A stretch of DNA of 64,000 bases from Vigna angularis (taxonomy: Eukaryota > Streptophyta > Magnoliopsida > Fabales > Fabaceae). Of the stretch, positions 37,640 to 50,780 are shown piece after piece. The position numbers and the translations under genes are program-made. Numbering within the stretch: the stretch's first letter is position 1; the number at the start of each line of letters is the position of its first letter. Under the pieces are notes generated by a model that did not search any database, was not told the origin of the DNA, and worked only from the letters and a program-made list of their open reading frames with translations. The stretch spans positions 2,666,001 through 2,730,000 of the forward strand of contig NC_068974.1 of NCBI RefSeq assembly GCF_016808095.1. The letters are read 5' to 3'.

Positions 37640-39690
37640 TTCTATGATTTTGAATCAGCGAATAGCCTCGACCCTAAAGCGTACGTCCTAAGGGGCGCTC
37701 GGTCTCAGACCGAACGCTTGACGAGAGGGTCGCGCCTCCCGCAAAAATTGTGCATAAAATTAATGCAGTATAGACTAGGAAGTGACTCCTAGGTCGTCTC
37801 ACAAGGACCAATTTGGGTTCAGTCTCAGGTCAACACGTAGGGGGGGTTTGTCAAAGTTTTGTTTGCAGATAAATGAAAAAGCGTTGAAATAAAATTCAAA
37901 GCAGTAAAACGAAATTAAAACAGTAAAAACGAAATTGCTACAGTAAAAGTGAAATTACAGCAACATAAAACAGTAAAAATAAATCTGGAACAGAAAACAA
38001 AAATACAGAAAATTGCAGTACAGAAAACAATAAATACAGAAAACAGTAAAATCAGAAAACAGTAAAATCAGATATGGAAACATAATTAAAATTACAGCTG
38101 CAAAATGTAACAAACAAAAATATAAGAAATCATTTTAACATATGATATAAAATATTTTAAAGCAAAAGAAATGGAAAGACAGTAAAACTTCTCTACTATT
38201 AACTGTGACCAATTCATCTACCAAAAGAAATTGAAAAATTGCAAATGGTTGTAAAAACAACTCTTGGGCCGTGAGACACTTATGTGTTGCAAGCAAAGTC
38301 AAAACAATTTGCATTCTTCTCCATTCCATAAACTTCCAACTTCTACCATATTTTAATCACTATTCCACTCTTTTTGTAAAAGCAATTGAAAACACATGGT
38401 CCACTCTTTTTTTGCAAAAAGCAATTGAAAACCATAAGGCTATCTACGTTAACCCATTACTCCTATTCAATGTCCATTCCAAACAAAAGATAAAGAAATT
38501 CAATCAAAGGCCGTGGGCCACTCTTTCATTCACATTAGTCTTCATCCAAATTGAAAAATGCATCCTTTTGTCTTCTTCTTCACATGAAAGAATTGTCCAC
38601 GGCTCCACCATACTAGTTTTCTATCTAAACTTTCTGACTTGTTGCAGCTGCATTCTCCACTTAAATAATCCATTTCCTTCTCCAATTTAAATGAAATATA
38701 CTCCTCATTTGCTGCTGGAAACTAACGCCCATTCCACATTGCCGTGCACTCATACTTCTCTCTTCCAACCATTTACTCCTTTCTTCCATGTTCAACCACG
38801 GTTTCATCACTTCTCCTCTTCATAACAAGTCCTACTCTTCCTCCTTACGTGAGCTACTCTCCAGCAAAGAAAACCAGCAAAAACAAATCAACACCTCCAA
38901 AGTTGCACACGGATCTCTTCTCCTTTACACCGAGACCTCCTCTCAACTTTAACAATTTTTTTTTTTGGTTCATTTCTTTTAAGTAATAGCATCTACTCAT
39001 AAAATAAACAACTTTCTTTTTGTGTTATTTTCTTTTACTGGATGGAAATCTATCTACTACTATACTGCAAAAGCAAAATAAATGAACTTGTTCTTTGGTT
39101 CAACACAAGGCCGACAATCACCTTCCCAGAGGTTACAAAATGGAAGAAGAGATTTTATAGAGGAGCAGGGAACAAAATGAAATATGCAATCAGAATTCAA
39201 GAAAAGGAATAAACATCAACCAATTCATTCATCATGAAAAACACATTACAGTTCTCTTGAAGTAAAAACATTCAAAGTAAAAGAACAAACAAGTGGTGCC
39301 TGGCTTCCTCCTAGCCGTATGCTTCTCCTTCCAGTATCCACACCAGTTGCTTCTTCCTTCTTCTATCCATACTGAGTGTACTCCTCTCTCTCTCTCTGTG
39401 TAGAATAATGGAAGTGGAAGAAGATACCAAGAGCTCTCCAAAGAGAAGTTCCAGAGAGAGCCCCCAATAACTCTAAGCCGTGGTCTCTTTTTGTTCTCCT
39501 CTGCATCCTCTCCCAAGAAAAACATTCTCTCCTTCTCCCTAGAATCCATGGACCGAGAGACTTCAGCAAGCATGCAACCCCCTTTCCAATCAACAAGTGG
39601 TAGCTGGACAATTCTATGATTTTGAATCAGCGAATAGCCTCGACCCTAAAGCGTACGTCCTAAGGGGCGCTCGGTCTCAGAGCGAACGCT
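37640..39690. mobile_element. 1.9-kb insert flanked by a 79-bp direct duplication
   Basis: The LTR segment 37640-37718 is repeated at 39612-39690 with one mismatch (GACCGA versus GAGCGA). Between them lie 1893 bp (37719-39611) absent from the sibling LTR at 44.2 kb. The insert opens TGACGAGAGGGTCGCG, has a GACTAGGAAGTGACTCCTAG block, a CAGTAAAACGAAATT-type reiteration (37895-38090) and then CT-rich sequence. Open frames in it (for example 38271-38690) show no domain. The source of the insert is unknown. Confidence 0.75.
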
Positions 39691-39772
39691 CGTCCAAAAA
39701 GTGTAAATGATAAGTAGCGCTCGGTCTTATACCGAACGCTCGTTCTTTCCGTAATTATCAAACGAGCGGTAA

Positions 39773-39872
39773 TAGCGTCCGTCCTGAATTGAAATAGCGT
39801 CCGTCCTGAATTGAAATAGCGTCCGTCCTGAATTGAAATAGCGTCCGTCCTAAATTTAAATAGCGTTTGTCC
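39773..39872 (+). repeat. 22-bp tandem repeat inside the LTR
   Basis: About four units of AATAGCGTCCGTCCTGAATT plus two bases, the last ones diverged. It belongs to the CGTTCGTCC-type array of this LTR family. Confidence 0.85.
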
Positions 39873-40872
39873 AATCGATCTATTGACGTTCGTCCTCTAT
39901 TACAAAGAGGGCTGGACGTTCGTCTTTTTATGAACGTGGAACTAAGAATGAAAGTGTGAATAAGAGGAAAGATTAAGATGTGCGAATGGTGTAAGAGATG
40001 AAATTATGATTGTTGAATTTGAACGAGCGTTCCAGGGAGGAACGACTCTTGAATGGAAATTGAGATTTGTAAAGTATGAATGTGGCAAGCTTAGCTGGCG
40101 GGTCATCCTGATATTCCGTGAGTGCCCGTTCTCAAGTAGAGAGGGGTATGTCATGTGTGGGAATGGCAGGAGGTCTTAGTCCATAACTGTAACTTGGACA
40201 GAACGGACTAACCTCAGGTGGCTGCTGACAAGTATTGCAACTATCCCACCTGGGTGCACGGACGTCGTAGCTACACAAAATTCATACAGTCCGGACAGTC
40301 GGTCTAGTATCAGGATTTTGATTGAGTTATGGATGAATTGAATGTATGTGTTATGATTCATTTGATATATTTGATACGTATGAAATGTATGTTTTGGCTT
40401 GAATTAAATTCAATAAGCTTACCCTGTGTTATTTCCTTGTGTTGTCGTTCGTCCATGAACTTTGGTCTTGTCTATGCAATGATCATCCATGTGGATGTGA
40501 GCAGACGGAGAGGCGTTACTTGAAGAAACACTGGAAGAAGAAAATTTGGAGGACGCCAATCTCGTAGAAGTAGAAGTGAAGGCCGAACAGTAAAGGCGTT
40601 CGGTTTTTAGTTAGTGTAGTTAGAAGACTGAGCGGCTGTGAGCGAGCGCTCTTTTTGTTTTGTGTAAATATTTGGACGTTCGGTAATGGTTTTGTAAACC
40701 GTTCGTCCTCATTTATTTTGTGAACGCTCGTTGAATTATATACATGAAAGACCGTTCGGCCACTTTCGAATTTGTCGTTACCTTTGCTTTAAAACTGTTT
40801 TGTCATATTAATATATGTGATTATTCTAAGTATATAGTTGATGATTGTATAATTTTGGGATGTTACAAGTTG

Positions 40873-43800
40873 TCACTTATATAAGAGGTGAATTGATATT
40901 TTTAATTTGCACTCAAATTTCTTAATCCAATATTAATCACTAACGAGGTGTACTAATCTACCAACTTATTTTTTATTTAAAAGTGAAAATAAATGATAGA
41001 CTAAAAATTAAGTTTTCTATATTGTATTATTTAATGTACAATAATATTACAACTTAAATCATTAACACTTATAAATTAAATTAGAATTACTAATTATAAA
41101 AAAAATAATTTAACATGTAAAATAATAAACATTTTAATATATTCAATTAGAGATATTAATTAACCAATAAAAACTTTAAAAACATTTACATAATTAAATG
41201 AATTTTAAATATATATTATAAGTTTGTATTCTCATGATCCCAATTCTATGAATTAGGTAATTATTACAATTATGCAATTTTAATCTCCAAAATAGGTGTG
41301 TATCCATAATGTAAGATGGTGATTTCAACTTAAACATGGATTAAAATCATAAAAGTGCAATTCTTGATGGACCTAACTAACACAATTAGAATATAAAAGA
41401 ATAAATTTTTGTTAATGGTGATCTCACATCTAGATACAATATATAAATGAAATATATAAATGAGTATAAATCTTGTTTTATAAGTTAGTTTTATAATGTT
41501 GAATTAAGTTTAAAGTTGGTGGGTGGGTGCGTGCGTGAACCAATGGAAAATATATGAACCAATGGAAAATATATTAGAGATTTCATGTCAACTAAAGATA
41601 AAACAATTTTACAATATCTAAACAAGTGTAACTTTGCTTCACAAATTGATTTTGTAAAATTGAATTAAATTTAAAAGTGTTGGTTTTGACATTATATTTA
41701 ATCATATGATGTCTATTGATACAATTGAAACATGAAAGACTAAAACCTCAAAATTATCTCATACAAAATTAAGAGTTTTTATGAAATAAATTTTTTGTTT
41801 TAATTTGAAAAGGGTTATATTAATTATTTTTTAACAAATGCACCATGGAGAAGAGTGAATGTATAAAGAGAAAATTTCATGGTTTAAAGCGACACAAAAT
41901 ATTGAAAAAAAAAAGAGTTTTGTGATTTTTCGAGATTTGGTGTGTTCAACACTTTTTTAAAAGTTAATATTAATAATAAAAGTGGGAGGTTTTCTAGCGT
42001 ATATATATACATAAGGGAACATTTGATACAAAGAAAATTTTATCAGTTCAAAAAATTATGATTCATAAAAACCATCAACTTTAATAATCATATATTGTTT
42101 AAAATGACTAAAATATATTTGAGTGATCATAAATATTTTTATAATTTTTATGGAAATAAAAAGCTAATTTAAATTTTTTACTAATTATTTATCACAGTCA
42201 AACTCTTTTAAACTCGAAAAAAAAATTCTCACTCTTCTATGAAATTAATTTTATAAGTAACAAAACAAAAAGTCTTAGGAAACATTTTCATTTGTTAACT
42301 GTCCATGAAGACAGTTCCAAATAAACATCTTTTCTCTTTCGATGTTTGATATACAATGTTTCACATCATTAACTTAGTACACTAAATCATGAGTTCTTTA
42401 CTATAGTTTGAAAAATCTATCAACTTTTAAAAAGTGATTCATAACGTCCTGCTTGCCGCCTTGGAAGAGGTTCGGAAGACTCCAGCGGTTGAGTAGGTTG
42501 ACAAATGTACATAGTATTTTATTAAGAAATACATATTCTTTTATATTTATTTTTTTCTAAAACAGATTTAAACTTTCTTATTGATTTAATATTAGAAATT
42601 TTTTTGTAGGTAAAACTTTTATATGTTTCAACTCTCAAAAATATATATCAAAAAAGAAACTGTTTGCGTAGTAAATTCCCTCAAAGGATAAAGAATTAGT
42701 CTCACTTAGTAAGCCATTAGAAAGCTAAAATGCAGTTTAATCCTTAAACATTAAGTTTAGGAATGGATTAAGATCATTTTTGCATTAATTAAATACTTGT
42801 TCAAACTCATTTTAGAAAAAATCCATCTTTTATTAATTTATAATTGAAAGAAGAAAAATTCAATTCAACCTTTTTTTTTATTTCAACAAAATAATATTAT
42901 GATGATAAACCCTAATTATGTAACAGGTCAATTATGTGTGTGGTTGGTAAGTCTGAACATAAGAAGAAATTAAAAAGAGAAGTTGGTATTCATTATTTTC
43001 TTTCAATGACCACCAGATACATAAGAGAGTTCTCTCAATTCAACTTTAATTGATTTAATAATTTCAACTAATTGATGCAGGACACATATATACTTTGAAT
43101 AAAATAATTACAAAAGGGAATTATGTACGATTGGCATTTAGAAAAATGTTATATTTCGACTTATAGACATTTTTCAATTCATTTTTTAACCCACTACTTT
43201 TATATTGGCATTTCTGAACATATTTATGCAACATTAAGTTATAGATAATTTAATTCTATAGATACTCTAAAGTTTTGAAACATCTGGAGGACCAACAAAC
43301 TCAAACATCCCTTTTTAGAAGAAATACTACTAGATTTTTTTTTCTGCACATTATGATACTTTTCCTTCATATTTTCCTAAAAGAAATCTTAAGAAAATGA
43401 GCTTCTGGACATTCGTAAAGTTTCACGAAATATTTATAAAAAATGTCCTATAAAATATGTAAAACTTTAATACTAAAATAAAATTATTATTTTAAATTTA
43501 ATTTTAAAATCACTATTTTTCTTTTTTATTTTAGCTTTTTTCCTAATGGTAATAAATAACTCATATTTAATACTACATGTTTAAATATATTTTAACCCTT
43601 TTAAAATTGGTGATTTCTTTACTTTAAGCATTGCATTTTTTTTCTTTATTCTTCTAAAATAAAAATGTTTAAAATTAGTTACCAACCATCACACATCATG
43701 TTTGTTGCTAATCTATTTGATTTTAATATATTATCTAATTGTGGAACTTAAATTTAAATATTTCAAAAATATATTTTTGCTTTAATTCTATCTTTAATTA

Positions 43801-44175
43801 AGAGAAAATTTTAATATTCACATTTAGAAAGTATTTAAATAAAAAATAGAAAATAGAAATATTTTAAATCAATGTTTTTAAGCAACACACAATAATATTA
43901 ACCTCTTCGAATTGTTTATACACTTGAACTATATCGTCTCCAGATAATAATGTAAAAGCTAAATGATTTTCTTTAGAGCCCTAAAAAACTATTGTATTGT
44001 TTCTTCAAGAATGATCAAGTGTCAAAGATCAATCACTTCCCATGAAACAATTGTTTTTTCATTTGGTAAACTTATCCTCATTCCAATAAGGACAAGCAAA
44101 TTTTCTCTTTATTACTCCCTTATAGATTTTCATGTGAGAAAATTATTAATACTCAACAAAAATAGATTCATGTAT
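40873..44175. other. AT-rich DNA between two solo LTRs
   Basis: Very AT-rich; no gene, gag/pol remnant or repeat terminus was recognised. The flanking LTRs have different TSDs, so this is target DNA, not an element interior. A 19-bp direct duplication (GAACCAATGGAAAATATAT) occurs at about 41537-41572. Confidence 0.5.
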
Positions 44176-44180
44176 GTAAC

Positions 44181-46724
44181 TGTCACGTCCCATTTATTAC
44201 TGTGCTGAGTCACCACTGTACTCCTATAAATGCGCCATGCCACGTGGTCTGAGCGTTTGGAAATCCACCAACGAGCCGTGCATGTGCGCCACTTGTCAAA
44301 ATGGAAACTTCTGAAGTCAGTAGTGGGGTGCAGGTGTCGACGAGAGGGACGCTCGTCCGTCTGACAGTGGGATTTGAACAAAACTGAATTTTCTGGAAAA
44401 TCTCTCACTCCCTCTCACGCGCACCTTCTCCCCTTCCAAACTCAGAATCTCCATTTCTCCTCCTTCTCTCTTGAACCCTTCTCCTTCTCTCTTCTGCAAC
44501 TTACCACCATTATCTCCGTTCACGTTTCAGCACCGTAGGAACGTTCCCTGCACCGCGAGCTTCATTTTAAGCCGAACAACTTCCGGTTCTGGTAAGTTCA
44601 CTTGGACGACCGATTCTGGAGTACCTGTAAACTGTTTTCAGCTGCATGCAACGGTGTAGGCTAAACCTTTCCTTTTCTTTTGGTTAGTTTAGTTGGAGAG
44701 TTTAAGAGAAACGTGGAGAGAGCTTCTTTTAGACGAGTCAAGATCCACCCCTTTAGGGCGTTCGCTACTGAATCCGGGTAAGGGAAGCTTATTGCGATTT
44801 AATTTATACTGTATGTTGTATGCATGTTCGATATGGATTGAATGCATGAGATGTATGTTGATGTACTAGTTATGAACGATCGCTGTTGAAATTAATGAAT
44901 ATGGTATGCACTGGTTGATTTGTGTGTTGATGGTTGCTTGGTATGAATGATTTATGAGAACCTTATAAAGTATGTAATTTGATATTTGGTATAAAGTATG
45001 AACTGAAGTATGATAATATGAATTCTGTAATGTATGAGATTTATGATGGAGATAGATTATAAGATAGGAATCGTATGAAAAATCTAAGAAATATAATAGT
45101 TCTTACTTTGATAATGCACGCTCGTCAATCGAACGGTCTTCTACCGTTCGGTTTTCCCTGACAACGATTTAGAGTAGAAATTCTTTCATTTGGAAAGAAT
45201 TCGACTTAAGAACGAGCGTCCACTTTGAAATGCTATTTGAGCGTTCGTCCCCAATAGCGCTCGGTTTATACCAAGCGTTCGTTTTAAGTAGCGTTCGGTC
45301 TTCACTGAGCGTTCGTCCTAATTTGTGCTCGGTCATCTATTGAACGTTCGTCCTAAGTGGCGCTCGGTCTCAGACCGAACGCTCGTCCATTCCCGTAAAT
45401 TGTAACGAGTGAGAATAGCGCTCGTCCTGAATTCCCATAAGCGTTCGTCCTAAATTTAAATAGCGTTCGTCCAATATATTTAGTGACGTTCGTCCAAGTC
45501 TTCGGTGACGTTCGTCCAAATTATTTATTAAATGCCTACTTTCGCGCTCGGTCATTGACTGGCGGTTTGTCCCCTAAATTAAATTGTGTTCGGTTTATTT
45601 TATTCAACCAAGTTGTGAGGTATCTATCCATTGGATTCGTTCCAGAGTCATTGAACTTAAATTATTCTAAGTATTTTCCCGATCGTACTAGAGTTAGTTC
45701 ATTTAACTAATTCAAGAAGTCTTTCTCGGTCTCGCCCTCGACGTTCGTCCTCGTTATGAAGAGGAGTGAACGTTCGTCTTTTTAAGAAAGTGGAACATAG
45801 AATGAAAATGTATTCAAGAGGATAAATTAAGATGTGCGAACACTATGAGAACTGAAATTGTGATTTTGGATTTTGAACGAGCGTTCCAGGGTGGAACGAC
45901 TCTTGAATGGATATTGAGATTGTAAAGTATGAATGTGGCAAGCTTAGCTGGCGGGTCATCCTGATATTCCGTGAGTGCTCGTTCTCAAGTAGAGAGGAGT
46001 ATGTCATGCGTGGGAATGGCAGGAGGTCTTAGTCCATAATTGTAACTTGGACATAACAGACTAACCTCAGGTGGCTGCTGACGAGTATTACAGTTATCCC
46101 ACCTGGGTGCACGGACGTCGTAGCTACACAGAATTCATACAGTCCGGACAGTCGGTCTAGTATCAGGATTTTGGATGAAATTTATGTATAAATTGAATGT
46201 ATATGTTGTGAACTTACTTGCTGGAATTGATATGTATAAAATGTATGTTTTGGTTTGAATTAAATTCAATAAGCTTACCCTGTGTCTCTTTCTTGTGTTG
46301 TCGTTCATCTTTGAACCTTCATCTTGTCTATGCAATGATCATCCATGTGGATGTGAGCAGATGGAGAGGCGTTACTGGAAGAAACGCTGGAAGAAGAAAA
46401 TTTGGAGGACGTCAACCTCGTAGAAGTAGAAGTAAAGGCCGAACAGTGAGGGCGTTCGGTTTTTAATTATAGTAGTTAGAATAGCGAGCGGCTGTGTACG
46501 AGCGCTCTTTTGTGGATTGTAAATAGTTGGACGTTCGGTCATTGTTTTGTAAACCGTTCGTCCTTATCTTTTTGTGAACGCTCGTTAAAATTATGTACAT
46601 TAACGGTCGTTCGGCCTCTTTCGTTATTGTCGTGCCTTTATTTTTTAAAACTGTTTTTGAATTATTAATATATGTGATTATTCTAAGTATATAGTTGATG
46701 ACTGTATAATTTTGGGATGTTACA
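44181..46724 (+). mobile_element. Solo LTR (TGTCACGTCC...GGGATGTTACA family), TSD GTAAC
   Basis: 2544 bp, starts TGTCACGTCC, ends TTGGGATGTTACA, flanked by GTAAC at 44176-44180 and 46725-46729. It has the same layout as 36516-40867: CT-rich leader (44400-44510), GGGTAAGGGAAGCTTA (44778), a CGCTCGGT/CGTTCGTCC array (45230-45560), the AAGCTTAGCTGGCGGGTCAT block (about 45940) and TATGCAATGATCATCC (about 46330). The palindromic TCGGTCTCAGACCGA phrase is at about 45365. Confidence 0.9.
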
Positions 46725-46729
46725 GTAAC

Positions 46730-47388
46730 CAACATATTTTGTTCATTAATACATTATATGTCTCTAAACTATTCTACCATAGTTTTTTCAATTCATCAAT
46801 AAAAGATTGTAAATACACATCAACGTCATTCAAAAACATCCAATAAATGTTGACATTATGAAATGAAAATCTTTCATACACATCCAAGATGAAAATTTCT
46901 AAGGATTTAATGAATTACTCATATTTCCAAATGGATTGAAACTATATTGTAAGACTCTAACACAAAAGATGGATATTCTGAGTCAAAAATTCTTCCAAGC
47001 AATAGAATGAGCTAGATGTCTCATTTCTCCATCTTTATTAAAAGCTAATCTTTTTGTGTCACCTTATTTCATAATGTCACATACAATTGTTGTAACATTG
47101 AAGCCAAAGGAAAATAGTGCATAACTTTCTGAGGTAAATTTTTATGTGAATTTTATATCTAGTAACGTATCTTCAATAAATATTTTGGGTGTCAAAATTT
47201 TTAGATACATGTATACAAGTTTTTAAAAGTGTCAAATATATAAAATATTTTAAAAATTTTAAAAATATTTTAAATAATATATTAATTTATATAAAAAACA
47301 TTGGGAGGCCAATGCCCTATGCTTCTACTATCTGGTTATATAAAGGTTGTATTCTATCAATAATTGGCATCCAACTTTCATCCAATCT
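46730..47388. other. Intergenic DNA between solo LTRs
   Basis: AT-rich target DNA. No feature seen. Confidence 0.5.
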
Positions 47389-47393
47389 CATAC

Positions 47394-48206
47394 TGTTTCG
47401 ACCGGATCTGGGACGGACCCTATCAAAACACACAAGCTTGTCGAAGGCCGGGCAAACGATCACGAACGGTAGAGGCGGGTGGACGAACGATGAATCTGTT
47501 ATGGACCGGGCGGACGCTTTCTCACCAGCTGACGCAGATCGAGCGGCTTTGGCGCCTGAGACACTAGAAGCTAACGAAGACCTGAAAGTCGCTGTTGAAT
47601 CCCACGAACTGAAGAAGGTCAGGCGGACGGTACAGTGATGGACTGACGCTGCTCCACACTCCAAGTCGAGCGGTCGTCCTTGTACTCCAAGCCCTGCTCC
47701 ATACTCCAAGTCGGGCGGTCGGGTACCTGTCAAAGGAACTCCGACGCTCAAGTCAGTAATATGAAAGAGCGATTTGTGATGCATGTATGTATTGCATCGT
47801 AAGGAATTCGTCCAGAACTCATACCTGGAACCTTTATTTATACTGATTGTAATGAGCTTTTACCTTTCGTGGGCCTGATAACGGCCCAATCATACCTTAA
47901 TCTTCGTTAAGGGCTTTAATGAGTCATTAGTATTTAACCGCGTAGTCGACCAAGCGCGGGTCGGGAGGGAGGGATGGTCGACCAGGGATGTCAACCTGGG
48001 TGGGCGGCCAACTGGTTCTGCTATCCAGTCACACTGGACGCTCGGTCCTGATTGCCCACCTGAGTGGACGTTCGTTCTATGAAAGGCCGTCCTTGGAGGG
48101 TCACTCGGTCCATGTGTGGCCGTGCAGTGTTAACTTGGACGCTCAGTCTCGGTGCTCGACTCGGGTGGACGATCGGTTCATTAATGGGGAGGACCGGTCG
48201 GTAACA
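47394..48206 (-). mobile_element. Solo LTR, GC-rich, TSD CATAC
   Basis: On the minus strand it starts TGTTACCGACCGG and ends GGTCGAAACA, 813 bp; CATAC flanks at 47389-47393 and 48207-48211. The minus strand carries GACTTGAGCGTCGGAGTTCC followed by TGACAGGTACCC (47765-47720), the same U5 motif as the plus-strand LTRs at 8.07 and 48.26 kb, which sets the orientation. The plus strand reads GGGCCTGATAACGGCCCAAT, a phrase common in plant Ty3-type LTRs. It has high GC relative to its surroundings. Overlapping open frames on both strands are by-products of the GC content. Confidence 0.87.
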
Positions 48207-48690
48207 CATACCTATGATATAAAAATGTTATATTATCAATTTAAGAAATGTTACTGATACATCATATGAAATATTGACCAAGTGGTTACAAACAACCAAC
48301 CGGATTTTCAGGTAATCTGTTTATATCTTATTCTGTTTATATTTTATTGGGCTTATATCAGCTTAGGATCCATGAGGTCAATTATAAATACAAAGTTAGG
48401 GCCAAAAGCCAGGTACGTTCCACTTACGCATTATTCACTCTAGGCTACTCTCAAATACTTAAGAGTGATAATCATTCACTAAATATCCAACCAAGAGCCG
48501 AGGCTCTTCAAATCACACGCCTAACTTGAGCGTCGAAGTATCTTTTGCAGGTACATCCTCCCTCGTCAAGAAGGAGACCGATCGGTTTGCGCCAACACCG
48601 ATCGACCAACAGTAAGAGTTTGGAAGCGAGCGAGCGGCCCAGACACGTCAGCAGGTTAGTCTCTCGGTCCCAAAAATATCTATCGAAACA

Positions 48691-48765
48691 TTTTGACGCC
48701 CACCGTGGGGCCGAGCGTCAAGCCCAATGGTGACCACGAGGAGCATGGAGGAACAACAAAGCTGA
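48691..48765 (+). pseudogene. PBS region and 12-codon gag-start remnant
   Basis: Directly after the 5' LTR, TTTTGACGCCCACCGTGGGG is the expected primer-binding region. ATG at 48727 opens MVTTRSMEEQQS and stops at 48763-48765. The position and the acidic/polar start fit the beginning of a gag frame that is cut off where the tandem array begins. That it is a gag relic is inference. Confidence 0.4.
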
Positions 48766-50040
48766 ACGGTAAAGTCCGTTCCCTAGGAAGCACTCCTAGG
48801 TAAAGAACGAGCGGTAAATTCCTCTCGGGAGAGAGGTCAAGCCCTCTCAAAGCCGAACGGTAAAGCTCGTTCTCTAGGAAGCACTCCTAGCTCAAAGCAG
48901 AGAGGTAAAGCCCTCTCAAAGCCGAACGGTAAAACCCGTTCACTAGGAAGCACTCCTAGATCAAAGCAGAGAGGTAAAGCCCTCTCAAAGACCAAACGGT
49001 AAAGTTCGTTTACTAGGAAGAAGTCCTAGGTCAAAGTTGAAGACCGAGACGTAAATTCCTCTCGGTTCCTGTTGAAGGACGAGCGGTAAATCCCGCTCGG
49101 TTAATGTAGAAGGTCGAGAGGTAAAACCCTCTCGGTTAATGTTGAGGAGCGAGAGGTAAATTCCTCTCGGTTCCTGTTGAAGGACGAGCGGTAAATCCCG
49201 CTCGGTTAATGTCCAAGGCCGAGAGGTAAATCCCTCTCGGTTCATGTTGAAGGACGAGCGGTAAATCCCGCTCGGTTAATGTCGAAGGCCGAGAGGTAAA
49301 TCCCTCTCGGTTCATGTTGAAGGACGAGCGGTAAATCCCGCTCGGTTAATGTCGAAGGTCGAGAGGTAAAACCCTCTCGGTTAATGTTGAAGAGCGAGAG
49401 GTAAATTCCTCTCGGTTCATGTTGAAGGACGAGCGGTAAATCCTGTAAAGACCACATTTTTCTTGGTGGTGGGGACACGGTGGTCACCCACCTTTCGCAT
49501 TATTGGAGTGCAATTATGAGGGAAGGAGAGAAAAGGAGAGGGGGGAGGCATTTTACGGGGGAGGCTTGGAAAAAAGAAGGGGGGATTATTGGCATGTGAG
49601 AGGGAGAGAGGGAAAGTAGCAGAGGGAGGGAACCCTTCTCCCGTTTACAGCCGTCCAAAGGGCAACCATGGGAAGCTGTACAAACTCTGAAGGGCAGAGA
49701 GGAGGAGCTGGGTTGGGCATCTGGTGAGAGGGAAGTTCTTGCAGCCAGATCTGGAGAGAAAGGGGAGAGGTACTGAATTTGCTAAGAGATCTGGAGCTGT
49801 ATGACGGGAGGAGATGGATCACAAATTTCACAAAGGAAGTCTTCAAGAGGTAAGGGGAGTTTGATTTATTTCATTAATTGTTGAAATAATCTGTATTTGA
49901 TACAAATCTGAGAAGAAGGGGATGAAAATAAGGTTTTCTGGGTTCTCTAGAATCTGGTGCGATTCTGCAGAATTATGCAAAACGCGCATTCGTCCAAATG
50001 GCTCGACCAAAATACTATGAGCGTTTGGTTTTACTTTCTG

Positions 50041-50780
50041 ATGTACCCAGAAATAGTATTCGGTGAATAGTGTTCGACATTAGTGTTCGGTGAATAGTGT
50101 TCGACAATAGCTTTCGAGGAATAATGCTCGACAATAGTGTTCGGTGAATAGTGTTCGACAATAGCGTTCGGTGAATAGTATTCGACAATAGCTTTCGATG
50201 AATAGTGCTGGACAATAGCGTTCAATGAATAGTGTTCGATATTAGCGTTCGGTGAATAGTGTTCGACAATAGCTTTCGAGGAATAATGCTCGACAATAGT
50301 GTTCGGTGAATAGTGTTCGACAATAGCGTTCGGTGAATAGTGTTCGACAATAGCTTTCGAGGAATAATGCTCGACAATAGTGTTTGGTGAATAGTGTTCG
50401 ACAATAGATTTTGGTGAATAGTGATGGACAATAGCGTTCGGTGAATAGTGTTCGACAATAGCTTTCGAGGAATAATGCTCGACAATAGTGTCCGGTGAAT
50501 AGTGTTCGACAATAGCGTTCGGTGAATAGTGTTCGACAATAGCTTTCGGTGAATAGTGCTGGACAATAGCGTTCGGTGAATAGTGTTCGACAATAGCTTT
50601 CGGTGAATAGTGCTGGACAATAGTGTTCGGTGAATATTGTTCGACAATAGCGTTCGGAGAATAATGCTCGACAATAGCGTTCGGTGAATAGTGGGTACTC
50701 GGTTTAGCGTTCGACCTATTGAATCTCATAGCGTCCATCCAATTAGGATAGTAGTGTTCGGCAGTTATGTTTGGTGAATG
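50041..50780. repeat. 27-bp minisatellite inside the nested LTR
   Basis: Some 25 or more units of about 27 bp built on GTTCGGTGAATAGTGTTCGA plus CAATAGC, with variants GCTTTCGAGGAATAATGCTC. Because 27 is divisible by three, several minus-strand frames stay open (to 253 codons) and read as 9-residue repeats of the type VEHYSPNAI. It is not credited as a gene. Confidence 0.93.

Larger units (their letters stand above)
36516..40867 (+). mobile_element. Solo LTR (TGTCACGTCC...GGGATGTTACA family), TSD AGTTG, with internal insert
   Basis: Starts TGTCACGTCC and ends TTTGGGATGTTACA. AGTTG flanks it at 36511-36515 and 40868-40872. It is a sibling of 44181-46724: shared blocks are the CT-rich leader with CTTCTCTCTTCTGCAACT, CACGTTTCAGCACCGT, ATCCGGGTAAGGGAAGCTTA, the CGCTCGGT/CGTTCGTCC array, the AAGCTTAGCTGGCGGGTCAT block (about 40087) and the last 400 bp. 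Removing the insert and one duplicate leaves about 2.38 kb. It has no coding capacity and no second LTR with a matching TSD, so it is solo. Confidence 0.88.

Noticed and set aside
38271..38690. 139-codon frame in the 37.7-39.6 kb insert
   Set aside because: Cys/Leu/His-rich chance composition, no domain, and it lies in an ectopic insert of repeat-like DNA.
40873..44175. Considered as the interior of one retrotransposon with LTRs at 36.5 and 44.2 kb
   Set aside because: Each LTR has its own distinct TSD (AGTTG and GTAAC), and the interval has no PBS, PPT or coding remnant.
47189..47784. Overlapping open frames of about 150 codons on both strands
   Set aside because: They lie in the GC-rich solo LTR at 47394-48206, whose ends and TSD explain the segment; no gag/pol motif is present.
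48766..49443. Repeat array considered as a CRISPR-like or satellite centromeric array
   Set aside because: Units are contiguous with no unique spacers, and the array is bounded by LTRs with a TSD, so it is the interior of a retroelement.
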